DNA from: Paramacrobiotus metropolitanus
Taxonomy: Eukaryota; Tardigrada; Eutardigrada; Parachela; Macrobiotidae
Length of the DNA stretch: 64,000 bases
Assembly (NCBI RefSeq): GCF_019649055.1
Contig: NW_026570227.1
Span: 620,001 to 684,000, forward strand
Direction of reading: 5' to 3'
The notes below the pieces were generated by a model that saw nothing but the letters and a program-made list of their open reading frames with translations, made no database searches and was not told the origin of the DNA. Shown piece after piece: positions 9,966 to 22,773 of this stretch (its first letter is position 1; every line of letters starts with the position of its first letter). Position numbers and translations under genes: made by a program.

Positions 9966-12900
9966 TTAACAAACCCGTGAATAAACGGTCTTTGTGTTCC
10001 AGCTACCCTTGATTGAAACTTCCTCTTTCAAAGTATCCCGAATTCTGCTATAAGACTTCATCCCTCGACATTGCGGATATCGGTCTCGAAGCCGCTGCAC
10101 AAGCTTACGGTTGGCTTTTCGTATCTCGATGTACCTAACCAGGTACACGATTGTCAATATCAGTAGGATTATCACAACCCCAACGGCCACCCAGAGCACC
10201 ATATCCATTAGCAGAGTGCCCTGTTGCTTTTCTCCGGACAAGAAGGACAACGTTGATGCTGGCAGTAAAGAACCGATAGCCGCTGGCGTGCTGCGGACAT
10301 AAACTTCAAGTTGTTCTCTGGGCTCTTGCCTTTGAGTGCGTGTAGATAAAAATCCACCTTGGTCGTCCCCAGTGTCGTCGCTGTTGATCCATGCATTTTT
10401 TGATACTATGTTATTATTCCCAATTGTGCAGAATCGTCGGGACGAACATCTGTAAAATCTATAAAGTAATATCCATTTACTGTAAAATCCATAAAACAAT
10501 ATCCATTTGCTAAGTGGAGGAATACGGCCTTCCCTTTTTCTATCAAGAAATATTGATATTTGCACAACACACCCGGACAACGGAGAGTGTGGCATTTTGT
10601 CGCGCTATGAACTCTACGTAGACTTATTGGTCCCACAGTCCCCCACCCACTGCGGGCGCTTTGATAGCTCGTATTACGACAAATTAGTTTAAGACTGCTT
10701 GACTTAGCAACAGTTCGCCGGGCATTGCTTCTGGTCGCACATAATCCGTCTTGGAACTTGGTCATGCGACAAATCTGCGCAAAGGCTGTCCACCCGCTGA
10801 GATTTCTCAGTCCTATTCGGTGAATTCGGTTACTTTTATCTTGGACTACTTAGTTTTGTTGTTTCTTGGGAATTTTGGCTTTACAGTTTTCTTAACTTTT
10901 TGCAGTTTTTTCGGTTTTGTAGCTGCTTTAGTTAGCGTCTTCTGTCAATAAATTTTTCAGGCTTTCTTTTGTACTCATCCTGTTTCTGTGACTTCTTATT
11001 TTTTGACGAGCAGCATGCGTCCCCATAAATACGACCGACTATTTGCCGCAATGAGTCGAGGACGAAGTGTTTTCCGGCATAATGTCCCACCGACCAAATG
11101 CCGCAGGACGAATTAAATTTGCGGTGGAGTGTCAGCGACCAAATGTGCTGTTATTAGTTGTCCTCGGCGAAATGTGGTGGTGCCGATCTGTACCGCGATA
11201 CCGCCAGTTTTCGCCGGGGACAACATGGATCGTACGCCAGCTTTTTTCACGCGTTGAATGGAACCAGTTAACCCAGAATTTAAAGATAGATCATCAACTT
11301 ACGTATCCGTGTACAATTCCGCTTTCAAGCGCAACCATTACCCAAGCTACACACGTGCACCGATTACCATTCTTTTTCTGCTGGGGCGAAGACACACACA
11401 CGAAGACACTCAAAATTTGGAGATTTGTTTTTTCACACGATGCCACTTCACCAGATTTTCATGCAACAACATTGACACAGCTCTTTCAGTTAAAAAACAC
11501 TCTCAATTTCACTTCGACGTTCAGATTCTATTATGGCTCACAAATATATTTCGGTAATTCGAAAGTATGCCACCTACTACTATATAGGTAATAATATAGA
11601 CATTTCGTTTACTTGCAGAATACGTTTTGATATTTTAGTTACCTGGTTTTAAAATTTCATAGGAAGCAGAAATACCAGGATTTCACAGTAAAATCTTCGC
11701 TTATAATTTCGAAGCATTAACTTTAAAAATTTCCACAAAACACCAATGAAGAAGAGGAACTTGACCGGGTGAAATGTAAAAGAACCGCTCTTTTACGTTT
11801 GCAGATTTCTTAAATTTTGAACCCCACATTCTCAGTTCTATTTCGATGGCAAAAAACCAGTGAGGAACATATCAAAACACACGTTGCGCGATCAGCAGCT
11901 ATTTAGATAGCGCGCCAATTGGTGACGGTGTAACTGACCGGTTACCAAAATATGAAGCCGCATATTTAAAGTTACCGAATTATGAGAAAACTCCTAGTTC
12001 TCGTTTTATGGTTCGTAGATAATTTTGTTCGCTGTCTTGTGGACGGTTTTAATGCGTTTCGCAGCATCGGTTACACAGAGCAGTTGACCCCTACCACCAA
12101 CTACCTTGTTCAAAACCAGAAGAGACCGTAGAATATATAGAATATTTATACTTTTCCCCTGGCTTTTACACTTCCATTACCGTATGACCGGTAACTAGTA
12201 AGTAATCACGATAGCTTGTATTACTGTGTACAAACCTGTTTGTGGAGGGACACCATCCACACTGGCTGGGATGGGATCCTAGACATTCGATGCGGTTCTT
12301 GAAACGGACGCACTTGTCGAGACTGACCAGGGCGATCTGCAACCGGGTTCTTTGTGAAAGTTGTCAATCTCCTCGACAATGATGACAATTGCATCTGTAT
12401 GTTTAATTTTGCACCGGTATGGTCAGCACGTAAGATTTTATTACGTCGTACAAAGTAGATAATCTGTTTTACGAAAGTTACCATAGAATCCGTAGAGACG
12501 TACACCTGACTGAAGTTGCCGTTCGGCTTCAGATCCACTATCAGCGGCGAATCCTTTACGGTTAAAAATGTATCGTCTTGGAATCCAAAACCATAATCTA
12601 ATATTTCTTCCGGTGGAATAGGGTTATTCGTTAAGGGCAAACATAACTAATAAAAAGACGCAGCAGGTTTTAATGCGAATTTCAGATGTCACAAAAGCAA
12701 CAGGTGGAAAACTCAGGATTTTATGCGGCAGCAAAGTTCACAATAACGTTACTGTGTTTTTCAGTTTTAAGAAGAAATGTTATCATCGTTTCTGTAAATA
12801 TTCTGTTCAGGAAGGCCTGCGTTCGGACATGGACCGGGGCTTACCTTCACTAGCACAACACATAACATCATGAACCGTACTTGTAGGTATCACGCTAGAT

Positions 12901-14648
12901 TACAGTAATATCTGTTATTGAATCACTGACCATCAGAATCTGGTTTTGTGCGAGCACTAACAAAACCTCCATTCCTTCAAAGCCAGTTTTGTACAGTTTC
13001 CTGGCCGCCGTGTGAAGAATCCGAGAAGCTGCGGATTGTTTCCAGGACTTGCAAAAGCAACGACATTGAAATGGTCGTAATTTGCAATAGAAATCGCAGT
13101 CATTTCTTACTTCATTAATGTTCGTGCTGTCGCTCCCCCACTGGTACTCGCACACGACAGACAGGTCTGCATGATTCGTAAAAAGGATAAATAGCGAGCT
13201 CGGGTTGCCGCTCGCAGTGTACAATACGGATTTTGGCTCATAGAACGGAATCGGCTTATTCCTGTCGTAGGATTTGCTTACGCAATTTACGGTGCGAATA
13301 AATTGTCGGTCACAGAGCTCCGTTGAATTCTTGTACCAAATCTGGGCTTCATTAACTTGATTACGAATTAAGTAGAAGGTGGTAGCCTTCGTAACGAAAG
13401 TGTAAATAATTTCCTTCCAGGCGTTATGCGGACAGTTCAACAGCACTGCAGTAGAATTATTTGGCGGAAGCGTCGACTGCATCCGATCAAACGCTGCACG
13501 AACAGAAGTATTCACACTCTCAAGGCATTCGTATCCAAACATTTGTGAATTTATTGTAAAACTTTCTGGTACCACAAACTCCTGCAATTAATATTAATTT
13601 TATTACTTATAAACGTATCATGAGCATTTTTCAAACTGTGACTTACTTTGTTCCCCAGCGTCCAGTAAAGTATTATGCCTATAACGGCCGATCTAGCATT
13701 CTGTTTTACACACAAGGGCTGATTTTTAGCGGCTACGCACGTCAGTACATAATAAGAGTACAAGCTTGTCGACAAATTGAGCATTCGTAAGAACAGCGAA
13801 CATTACAAATTTACGGGTTGCGCGTAAATCCGTACTACGGCGCGCCACGCCACACTAACATGCATTTGGCTGGCTGGTGGCTTGGTACGCGCCAGATATT
13901 TTAATGGGAATAATTGTAACTGTCTGGCGGAATGTTGCTAAAAACGCCTGGTGCAGTAAGGCGCAATCTGACTGCGAGGCTCGCACAGTTTGTTCAGTAA
14001 CGTTAAAACGTATGATGCGCCCGATGCGGTACACTGTCCATAGGCTACTGGTTTACAGCATAGTGTAGAATTTAGAATTTTTACTAAACAGTGTAGAATT
14101 TATTTTTTTGTTCTGGCCCCGCCCATTCATGACAGCAGCTGAAAAGAATTTTTTTGCTCATTCCATTCTTCCTCTATCTTCTGCAAAAGATCAAGTTTCT
14201 CTGAATTTATAGCCGGTGACGATGCCCTGGTTAGAGGTAACCTGCTAAACTTAAAAACGTATAAAGCTTTAAATTTACGGGTCACCGAAGCGGTCATTTT
14301 TCTTTGCATATACTGTATAGTGTATATGCACTACTGTACTGTCTTTTACGTATAGGTCTGGGTCTCCTCTTTTCCTGATACAGCAAAGTGAAAAGTACGG
14401 CAGAAGAGTTAGTAACAAACCTTTTCTGGCACCGTGGTCAACACTTGAAGGCTTGAATTTATCACCCAGATTCTGCCGCCGGTTTTGGCGTACAAATTGC
14501 CATTGGCGGCATTACGGACAAAGCAGTCGATTTTAACGGGGAAATGCACGGACTGCATAACATATCCATCAGCCGCACAATTTATCGTTGTACCCACTCT
14601 TATGGTATAAAGCACGACCCACCACGTCGGCGTCCACAGTGTTCCCAT
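9966..14648 (-). CDS. Semaphorin/plexin-like receptor (Sema-PSI-TM)
   Basis: Six exons join with consistent phase: 14648-14421, 13581-13111, 13047-12904, 12646-12482, 12336-12236 and 10380-9966 (about 507 residues). The start at 14648 gives a signal-peptide-like N terminus (TWWVVLYTI...CAA). The next segments resemble Sema propeller blades (NGNLYAKTGGRIWVIN; a late blade ending FSQVYVSTDSM). These run straight into a PSI cysteine knot with CVRFKNRIECLGSHPSQCGWC. The last exon has an S/T-rich stalk, one membrane helix (MDMVLWVAVGVVIILLILTI) and a roughly 65-residue basic tail. Semaphorins and plexins are axon-guidance ligands and receptors at the cell surface. The Sema part (about 330 residues) is shorter than the usual 500, and there is no plexin RasGAP domain, so a transmembrane semaphorin-like protein is the better reading. 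An alternative first exon with its own ATG lies at 13784-13647. Confidence 0.68.
10451..10510. repeat. 30-bp tandem duplication
   Basis: Two adjacent 30-bp copies differing at four positions, each starting TGTAAAATC and ending ATCCATTT plus two bases. It lies inside the last, long intron of the Sema-PSI gene. Confidence 0.75.
10765..12235. other. Long intron of the Sema-PSI gene
   Basis: The model above leaves 10381-12235 as an intron of about 1.85 kb. I found no recognisable IPT or Ig exon on the minus strand, and the phase (2 to 2) already fits without one. Open frames on the plus strand (for example 11067-11591) have no features I recognise. Confidence 0.45.
13647..13784 (-). CDS. Alternative first exon of Sema-PSI gene
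   Basis: An ATG at 13784 opens exactly 46 codons that end at a strong GTAAGT donor (13646-13641). Splicing to the acceptor at 13582 (65-bp intron) enters the next Sema exon in phase 0. The N terminus is mildly hydrophobic (MLNLSTSLYSYYVLTCVAA), compatible with a signal peptide. The same acceptor is also reached in phase 0 from the exon at 14648-14421, so either the gene has two alternative promoters or one of the two is not used. Confidence 0.5.
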
Positions 14649-15058
14649 TGAAACCAACTGAGAACTAAATTCGTACGCAAATAATTTCGTTTTGATCTTG
14701 AAATCACTGGGGTGGAGCGCTGAATCAATACAATTTAAGCGCATAGAATTTTGACACAAAAACTTCGGTACACTCATTGTATAAATAACGTAATATAAAT
14801 ATACGTGTGGCGTATGCAAAATATTTAACAGAAAACGCAGCAGTGGGCATCAGTGTTATTTAAATAGGACACCAATCGAACACAAGTGAGATAATCTCAT
14901 AATCAGTTTGAGCTCTGCATAATAAACTGCATAATTCTCTGCCTTATTTAATTGAGGTTTGGTTCGCTTTTGCGTTCGCCGTCCTCGTTGCATTGACCCT
15001 GACAAGAAGGCAGCTTTGACTGTTAATCAAGCAATGTAATATTGTCAGAACCATTAGA

Positions 15059-15703
15059 TTAAGGGATTTGGCCCGGTACATGGCACTAAATTCGTGTATA
15101 TTGGCGGGACCTTTCGCTGTCGCGCACTCCCAAACACTTTTTTGCATTGCTTTATGGTATTTTGTAGCCAGAAGAATTGTATACTCAGGTGAGAAAACTG
15201 TTTGCGCGCGCAACGTCCGGTTGCGGAGTTATGAGGGCAACAAAATTCCAAAAAGTTTAAATGCATTCAGGTGTACCAAAAGTCTCATTATGGACCGACC
15301 CCTTTCAAATTTTGCACGTAAATGCACATAACCATAAAGATTGTTTTGGTACGGATCCAGACTTCTATAATTTTTTTCGAATTTTAAAATTCATTTTAAA
15401 ATCTAAAAAAAATCCTAGAAGTCTGGTTCCGTACCAAAACAATCTTCATGGTTATGTGCATTTACGTGCAAAATTTGAAAGGGATCGGTCCATAATGAGA
15501 CTTTTGGTACACCTGAATGCATTTAAACTTTTGAATTTTGTTACCTCATAACTCCGCAACCGGATGTTGCGCGCAAACGGATTTCACAACTACGTGTACA
15601 ATTCTTTGGCTACAAAATACCATAAAAAAATAGAGCGCGCGACAGCGAAGGTTCCCGTGGATGTACACGAATTTGGTGCTATGTACCGGGCCAAATCCCT
15701 TAA
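15059..15703. mobile_element. Foldback element bounded by TTAA
   Basis: Two arms of about 300 bp are near-perfect reverse complements around a centre at about 15381. The left end reads TTAAGGGATTTGGCCCGG, the right end CCGGGCCAAATCCCTTAA. The arms differ by scattered substitutions and small indels, so they are older than a fresh insertion. There is no transposase. The TTAA at both ends is the target used by piggyBac-type elements, although the inner GGG..CCC ends are the reverse of the usual CCY...RGG pattern. Open frames crossing it are artefacts of the inverted repeat. Confidence 0.75.
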
Positions 15704-17400
15704 ACAGTGAGTGGTTTAAGATATTTAACAGATAATTATGACAGTAAAATATGCTGGTGTAAACCGTATCAGAACCAGGCGCTTCAGTACAGTTCTATAT
15801 TTCACGGTTAAAATGCCGAGTGATGGCAAACTACTGTACTTGAAAGACAAATTCGTTAATAGTTAGGCTCAAAATTTAGTCATGAAGATTTCAGCGAAAG
15901 AAATCTGTGACACACGCTAGAAAAAATCGTACTTCGAACCTCAAATAACTGAATGGCAATAATGCATCACATATCTTCATCGAGCGAACAATTTTGGGAG
16001 CGCAAAAACGTGCGACCTTTTGCTTTTAATACGGTGTGCTTTCATTCTAGTCTGTAACTTTACTTTGCAGTTTGCCCCTTGCTGCTGCCTATTATATACA
16101 TATTGCCTACCGAATTCAGTGTTTCGAATTAATTAAAAAAGTTACTATAATTAACGATTAATGTAAAATAGTTAATTAACGCTACCAGTTGCAAGCTAAT
16201 GAACGCCAGCCGGTCAGAGAACTGATTATTACTCTTTACCCCATTTATCCGCCAAATTTTTAATTCTAATGACCCGAAATTAATTAAGTAGTTTAAATTA
16301 GACATTTTAAGACGTCGTGGTAACTTAAAATTTCTTTTAGAGACATGTGCGCCCTAAGCGCACTTTCTGGTTTACGCTACCAGAACGTTTGGATAAGCAA
16401 TTAACACTAATTATAATGTTGTTGATTAGTTGTTAAGATTGTGCACGTAGCAGTGTTGATAATACCCGATAGGCGTTAGCAGTACTTATTAAAGGATTGT
16501 TATTGAAGTGTACAGTTACGGTATAGCGCAGTGAAATGTAAGCAATAAATTCTGTGCATATGAGTTTGTACTTTGTATGAGAATTAATACGACTTTGACG
16601 CTCGAATATGCTACTCTCGAGTATGTAGCTTTTTCTAAAGCAACGCTTATGAATATTTGGGGCGTGGATACAAACGTGCAAAAGACACATCATTGCAATA
16701 TGGACCAGTTATGAGCGCTTATCTTATCTCCTGCGTTACTCAGCTTTTGCAGAATTCCTAAATTTGCGGTCTATTTTGAACCGGACTAACATGTATATGG
16801 CAGATGCTCGTACAACCTACAGTATTGTCGCTTGTACACGGTATAGACAGAGCACTCGTATCGTATGCTTTTTGCAATTACAGTATTGTAATAGCGCTGC
16901 ATTTGGACGGCTTACGTATTGTACAGTCATCTATAATGAGTTGTAAAAGCGATTAAGATACCGCAAAGGGCCAATTTTGGCTGTCTGCTTGTTGGAAGAT
17001 ACTGTATGCCTTACTTATTAACTATTGTTAACCATGTTTCTCGGATCGATAACGATACGGAAATTCAATTCTGTGCAAACTGCAATCAAGTAATGATATC
17101 ATAGTTATCTTAATATTGCTGGGGGATTGATCAAAGTCGAACTTACTTACACTTGAAAGTTACATTTACCACACAGACGATGTTGTTGCATAGTTTGTCT
17201 GTATTATCTAGCTAAGAAACAAGAAATCCGTAGCAATAGGTTGTCTAAAATGTTGTTACGTGAATGTTGTGCAATATTTCTTCACATTTCTTTAAAGTAA
17301 TATTTGCGGTTAGCACTATTATTATAACACCGCAGTGCTATAATAGTACGTCTATTATTATAGCACTGCCAGCACAGATCAATTGACAGCCGCGCTTGTT
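15704..17400. other. Intergenic, AT-rich, no supported gene
   Basis: No coding region with recognisable features. Near 17331-17369 an imperfect palindrome (CAGTGCTATAATAG ... CTATTATTATAGCACTG) sits about 50 bp upstream of the Ig-like gene; it could be a hairpin or a small repeat. Confidence 0.4.
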
Positions 17401-17416
17401 TACCGCTGTGGCTTGA

Positions 17417-18588
17417 ATGATGTCACGACTTAATGTTTTTATGATTGCGGGAGTAATGGGATCCGTTAATGGAAGATGGACTGATGCCAGCGCCGGTACC
17501 ACTGCCTGCAACAGCCGGGCTGTTGATATTAATGCAGTGCACAAAGAATGTGTGGAAGCCAAACATATTGCCATGTGGTGCCCCGATCCATCTGTGCCGA
17601 TACGCCCCCCGTCCGCCGATTTTGTCAAAACTTTTCGAGGGACAAAAAACCCACGGGACCGTCTGAGTTCAAATAGACCAGAATATCTGATAACCAAAAA
17701 ATATGTAGAGGGCAAAAACGGCCAGTGCGAGCTAACGCGGGACATCGAACAAAATAACGTATCTATCAGAGGGGCATTCATCGAGTTAAAAGAAGCTAAC
17801 AATGGAATGTATTGCTGTTATGATGCAGGAAAAGATAAATATGGTAGCTGTTGGAATATTAATGTTACAGCGGAGAGCTGCACCGATATCACGCCAGCGA
17901 CCACAAATCTTATCCCACCAGCGCAGAGCTCCTACTTTACCGGCATCACGAAGGTACCCACTATTGCAACAACGGAAAATCTGGGCGTTGATATGGACAC
18001 TCATAACGCCCGAAACGATCTCTCAACACGAGATAATTTTCGTAAGCGCTGCAGAATTTTATAAATTTTTATTGCCTGTTACAAGAATCTCGACACTGAA
18101 GGGTCTTTAATGTTGTCTAATTGGTTCCAAACGATCATGTTCTGGTAGGATCATGTCACTTACTACCTGTAAATCGTGTTGTAACTTATAGGCTTCCTTA
18201 CAGTTGCGTAATGCGTACTACGGATGTTTTTGTAGCAGCAACCACGGATTCGGTCACTAAAGCATCCGCATTAACCGCATGTGAAGAGCGCATCGCGGAA
18301 TACGAATGGCGCGCCAGAAATCTAAAGACTGCGTTGGGCATAGTTGTAGGGCTCGTACTCTTGGTGTTCGTGTTGGCCGCCATAGCTTGGTTCTACAAGA
18401 AACGCCAACCTGATGGAGTAACAAGCGATACTACGAGTCCGAATCATACTACTTCGAATCAAAAGGAAAAGAAATACCATACGATTAAGGATGCGAGCAG
18501 TACAAAACAAAGATCTAGTAGCACTCCAGAAAGCCACGAGTTGAAGCAGCTTACGAGTAAGTATCACACAAGGGAGCCGCCGAGATGA
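17417..18588 (+). CDS. Ig-like type I membrane protein, two exons
   Basis: Exon 1 is 17417-18041 and exon 2 starts at 18239 (or 18236). The donor is CGTAAGC and the acceptor a tandem TAGCAG; phase 1 on both sides gives about 324 residues. The N terminus (MMSRLNVFMIAGVMGSVNG) is signal-peptide-like. The ectodomain has an Ig-V pattern: Cys near residue 54 (MWCPDP), then NNGMYCCYDAGKD near residue 130 with the usual Y.C before the last strand, and N-glycosylation sites (NNVS, INVT). A Thr/Pro-rich stalk follows, then one membrane helix (GIVVGLVLLVFVLAAIAWFY) and a Ser/Thr/Lys-rich tail of about 65 residues. It is probably a cell-surface recognition or adhesion molecule; I do not recognise an orthologue. 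The tandem acceptor could yield two isoforms differing by one residue. Confidence 0.6.
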
Positions 18589-18599
18589 TGTCAAGAAGC

Positions 18600-19670
18600 G
18601 CTACTGTCAGATTCAGTAAAGCATCAAATGAGAGCAGCACTTTCAAACAATCGCGGCCCATCGAACCAATCCCCATCTTGAAAGAGTAAAATTCCACGCA
18701 CAAGCAAAATTGGCAGCTTAGAAAAGATCAGTTCCAGTAGTATCTCGAATAGTGTGATAGAATGCGGAATATTGATTTTTTTATTGTGTTCAATAATTTT
18801 ATTATTTCCTTCTCTTCGCTTTCTCTGCAACAGGGCTTTGCAGTTTATTTAAATGACAAATATGACAGTCAAAATTATGACAAGATTTTTTTCATCTTCG
18901 GGACCTTTAAATGTGTAACGGTGGTGGTGAACACTGGACAATACCGAACATTAAGTAACGGAATTGTACCGAAGGACATACAGCTTTGCTTTTGCTCATA
19001 GGTTACGCATACCTATTGTTTTCTATCTCGATTGGCATGGTATATATATATTCGTGGGAAATACTCGTACATTTACTGTTACATTTTTGCTAGAATGCTC
19101 ACGTCATCGTTGAATGGGATCTTTACGACAATGCATAACTGTAATGGATGTCATAATACTTTGTATATTATGTAGTGCTTTTGCAGTTATTCGCCAGTAA
19201 GCCGGCTACTGCAAACCAGATGATATCTCTTCATTCCGCCCTTGTTTAAAATATGTTACGATTGTCGGTACCAATTATTACTGTGATGAGCAAGATACAG
19301 AGGATGTAGGAACCGCAAGGGAACGTCTTCCGCTTAACTGCACAATAGAGATCTATGCGTTAATCAATGAGCTATGATCAAATACACGTGGACCAATCTA
19401 ACCGACGCATGAACATACGTGGACCAATCAGAACAAGAGGGCTACTAATACAACTAGACAACTCGCGGTCAAAGCAAAATGGCAAGTCGCGGTCAAAGTT
19501 TTCTGCTGGGGGTTTCTAAGAAGTCGATACTGAGACTCGGGGTCATGACTCGAGAAGAGGAGTAGTAAGTCTAAGCCGTATCCGTAGGGGTAGACATAGT
19601 AAAGTAGTACCTGATGTGTACGTAGGAACGCCCGTACACGTCAAGTCTAATAATTTCCGTTTCCCGTAAT
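18600..19670. other. Intergenic, no supported gene
   Basis: No recognisable coding sequence. Presumably contains the 3' end of the Ig-like gene (AATAAT/ATTATG-type signals only) and the promoter of the DC-STAMP-like gene. TATATATA occurs near 19041. Confidence 0.35.
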
Positions 19671-19673
19671 ATT

Positions 19674-21443
19674 GTGTTCATGCGTGCAATAGTAACAGTA
19701 ATGTTGGAAAAGCTGCACCAAACTAAGTCCGCTAAAGGAAACTACCCATCACGCGTTGCTCCGAGCTTTTCAAGTCAGGACTGTTCATCCCTGCCTGGAC
19801 TGTCTGCTTTATTAAAACTTTATGGAAACATTCTGCTAGTTGTATTTCTATGGCAGCCCTTTATCGGCTACGATTGAAACCTTCAAATTATCGGGAATTC
19901 CTATTTGCTTGTCTATCTTCAGTCCGCGATTGAGGATTACTGGTATTCTGGTTGTGCCACACCTGGGCTGGCGACATGGTCGCTCCGTACTGTTGACGGT
20001 AGCGTTATGTACCCAGTTGGCCGAACCTGTGGATAACATGAGCGGGAATTCGAGCAGTATTGTTAACGCCACGGTGTGAATTGGTCAGCTGCTGAACAAC
20101 AAAACGTATGGTAAGAAAGGAAAGTTCAAAACAATGATCAATATTAAACGATACTGTAGCAAATGTAACCGGTTATGGGCAGAAAAAAGTGAATCAAATG
20201 ACTGTGTGAAGAGGTTACAAAGTGATATTTGGTTGTTCTCGTCTGAAATGCCGAATACAGATATATACTTTCCGTCGGGATGTTATTTCCGTTACATTTG
20301 GCACACAAAACGTTCTTGGAAAGTTTTTTCAGGTCACATAATACAGCAGAGTATTGTTGTCAACATTTGTCGTGCTTGCAGGTGTTGCGGCGGGTCACCC
20401 GGCCATCCGAAGGCGTTACAGAAAGAATTAATGCCACCTTCCTTCAGTGGAACATGGAAGCCGAAAAGTAGCGTCATATGATCAGCAACATGCTGAAGGC
20501 CATGTCCAAAAACATAGAGGGAAAAAATGACACACCAAACTATCAAACTATGATTGAGTACTATCAAATCCCGCTTACAGGCGGTGCGATTGCACAGTAC
20601 AAGCAGCATTCGTCTTGTAGCGGGTACCTCGAGCTCAGCGCAGCCTTTGGAAAACCAACTCGTCAATTATGCGTCTAATTTTACTGGCACCTACGGGAGA
20701 CTTCGCGATAACCCGGAGCAGGTGTTCCAGAAATCCAGAATGTCCAAAAAGTTGCAACTAACATAACCGCGAATTTCGATAAACTAAAGGATGTCACGCG
20801 ATATTTGCATTGCATGCTGAAAAGCATCAAGGACTTTCAAGCAGTAACCGGTGCGATCGAATACATCACGGATTTTGCCCTTCTTCTTCTGTATTTTAAA
20901 TGCTGGAGATGCATTGACCAGTATTTAACACCCAACAAGTTTGAAAACGTCTACATAACGCAAAATGTATGAACGGAGAATTACAAAAACAAGCGGAATG
21001 CAAAGAAATGGCGCGAAAGGGCAAATTAACGAAGAAACAAACAGTTAAACGGTTTGGTTGATATTACATCACCGCGCTTATTCCAGTAGGAACGCGCTGG
21101 TATATTGGAACTGGGAGTTTATGCTGTAATGACAGTAACTGTATTTCTGTGCAACTTTATGTGGGAATTGTTAATTAGGTTGATGCAGTATTCGTCGAAA
21201 GCCGGCGGTTGCGCAACCGAAAAGGAAGGACTGCAAGTTTCACTGAAAGGAAAAGGAGTAATGGCGGAAAGAGTATTTCCAAAGCTTTACGACGCATTAC
21301 CAAGCACTTCGTACAAGCCCAGTACTGACATGAAGAACTACGCACCGGTGCCCATCATCAGCTGGAAGGTCACGATTGTTACATTCCTGCTTGCATCCTC
21401 CTCTCGGTTATGGTTCTTCTGGTCTTGGAAGAATATTGTCTAA
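19674..21443 (+). CDS. DC-STAMP-domain protein (DCST-like), exons unresolved
   Basis: Several open segments on the plus strand match successive parts of DC-STAMP-like proteins. About 19930-20070 has VPHLGWRHGRSVLL followed by PVDNMSGNSSSIVNAT, like the family's P.L..+.GR..L and GP..N...N block. About 20720-20970 has a stretch ending YFKCWRCIDQYLTPN and FENVYIT, like the 'NiYIT' signature before the last loop. 21105-21443 has a membrane helix, then LKGKGVMAERVFPKLYDALPS and a final P.P motif. The family (DCST1/2, Drosophila sneaky, C. elegans spe-42/49) acts in sperm-egg interaction and cell fusion. Stops fall between the segments and I could not place every splice site, so this may be a multi-exon gene or a decaying copy. 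Confidence 0.5.
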
Positions 21444-21449
21444 AATTTC

Positions 21450-22770
21450 GGGGGATGATGTTAATGCATGAACGGAGATATCATACTGCCAGCAATTTAA
21501 ACTGCTCATATTATCTTATACTTTCGACAAAGGTCAGCACCATTCTTTTTAGCAACGACTACGAATTCGCCCAGTAATGTGACTGTAAGCATTGATTATC
21601 GTTGGGGCAGCACAACTTCGGTTACGAGCGGAATACTTTCATCAGTTTCATGCATCGCTCGCTGCACTGTAAACCACCCTTGTGCTGAAAAGTTATTGTA
21701 AGTTGCCAGTATGCCTGCTGGCATTGGTGTTACGGCGCTCTTTTCCGTATCTTGTGTGTGCTTCGTGTTTGGTCAGAGAGTACATCCAGAAAGAAAACAG
21801 CGAAAAGTTAAGTGAGCCGTTTGATGGCAACGATTGGACTATCGCGATATCGGCGGACGACCGGGTAATCTGACCCTCCGAATTGAATTGAATGAGAATG
21901 CTGCAGCATACTCTTTGTTACAGACCAAAACGATTCCAATGCAGAGCAATGGCAGTCATTGCGATGTTTTTTATGCTGAAGTTTGCGGATTATGTTGTTG
22001 CGGATTATTAAACGTCGCCCTTGCACAGATACAAGACCCAGTTTAATTTTCAAAAGAGCACACCAGACTTTCGCCGGCGTATGTGCTTGGGAGATCCTGC
22101 ATCAAGAACTCATGGGAGCGTGAGATTGTCGGTGCACTGGAAATGTCATTAACGCAGGACGAATCTTCCTGTTGCATGGAGTGAACGCGCGTGTGCATTT
22201 ACAGATCAAAATTCTATGGAACGCCCGTTTTAATCATGTCGAATGGATAGCGCGAGAATTTGTTAGAATGATCTAGAGGCATATTTGGGGGATGTGGAAT
22301 ACCGTCACTAACTCTGTTGTCTGAGAGCATTTAAACTGAAGGTCCGATGTCCCTAGTTCTGCGGACAAAAAAGAAATATAAAACTGTTTAACTTAAACCT
22401 TTCACTCGATTCCTTAACCTGCAATACCTTTCACTGGTATCGAACCTGCAATACCTTTCACTCTTCAGTATAATGATCCTGATTCGCTAGTCCTTTTAAG
22501 ACGCAATCGCCGTAAAGTTATTGCAAACAACAAATCCAGTCACAAGCTTTAAGAGGTTTTTGAAAATCCTATAGCCGTTTCTTTTTAAAATGAGGAAAAA
22601 AATACGATGATTCAGCCGCAGGCTGTCGCGTTAATGCTGAAACTCTGTTCCGCTACATAATTGCATTTCTATGTGCTATGTTAGTACATACTAAAAACTA
22701 CGAAAGAAGTGAACTGCACGTATGTACAACTGGGGAGAATGGAGAATGACATCTGAAGCGCAGCAGTGTA
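21450..22770. other. Intergenic, one 20-bp direct repeat
   Basis: No gene recognised. AACCTGCAATACCTTTCACT occurs twice (22416-22435 and 22443-22462), preceded by a partial third copy. Confidence 0.4.
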
Positions 22771-22773
22771 TAA

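Noticed and set aside
15068-15551. Open frames inside the foldback element
   Set aside because: They read through the inverted repeat arms and change with every mismatch; not coding.
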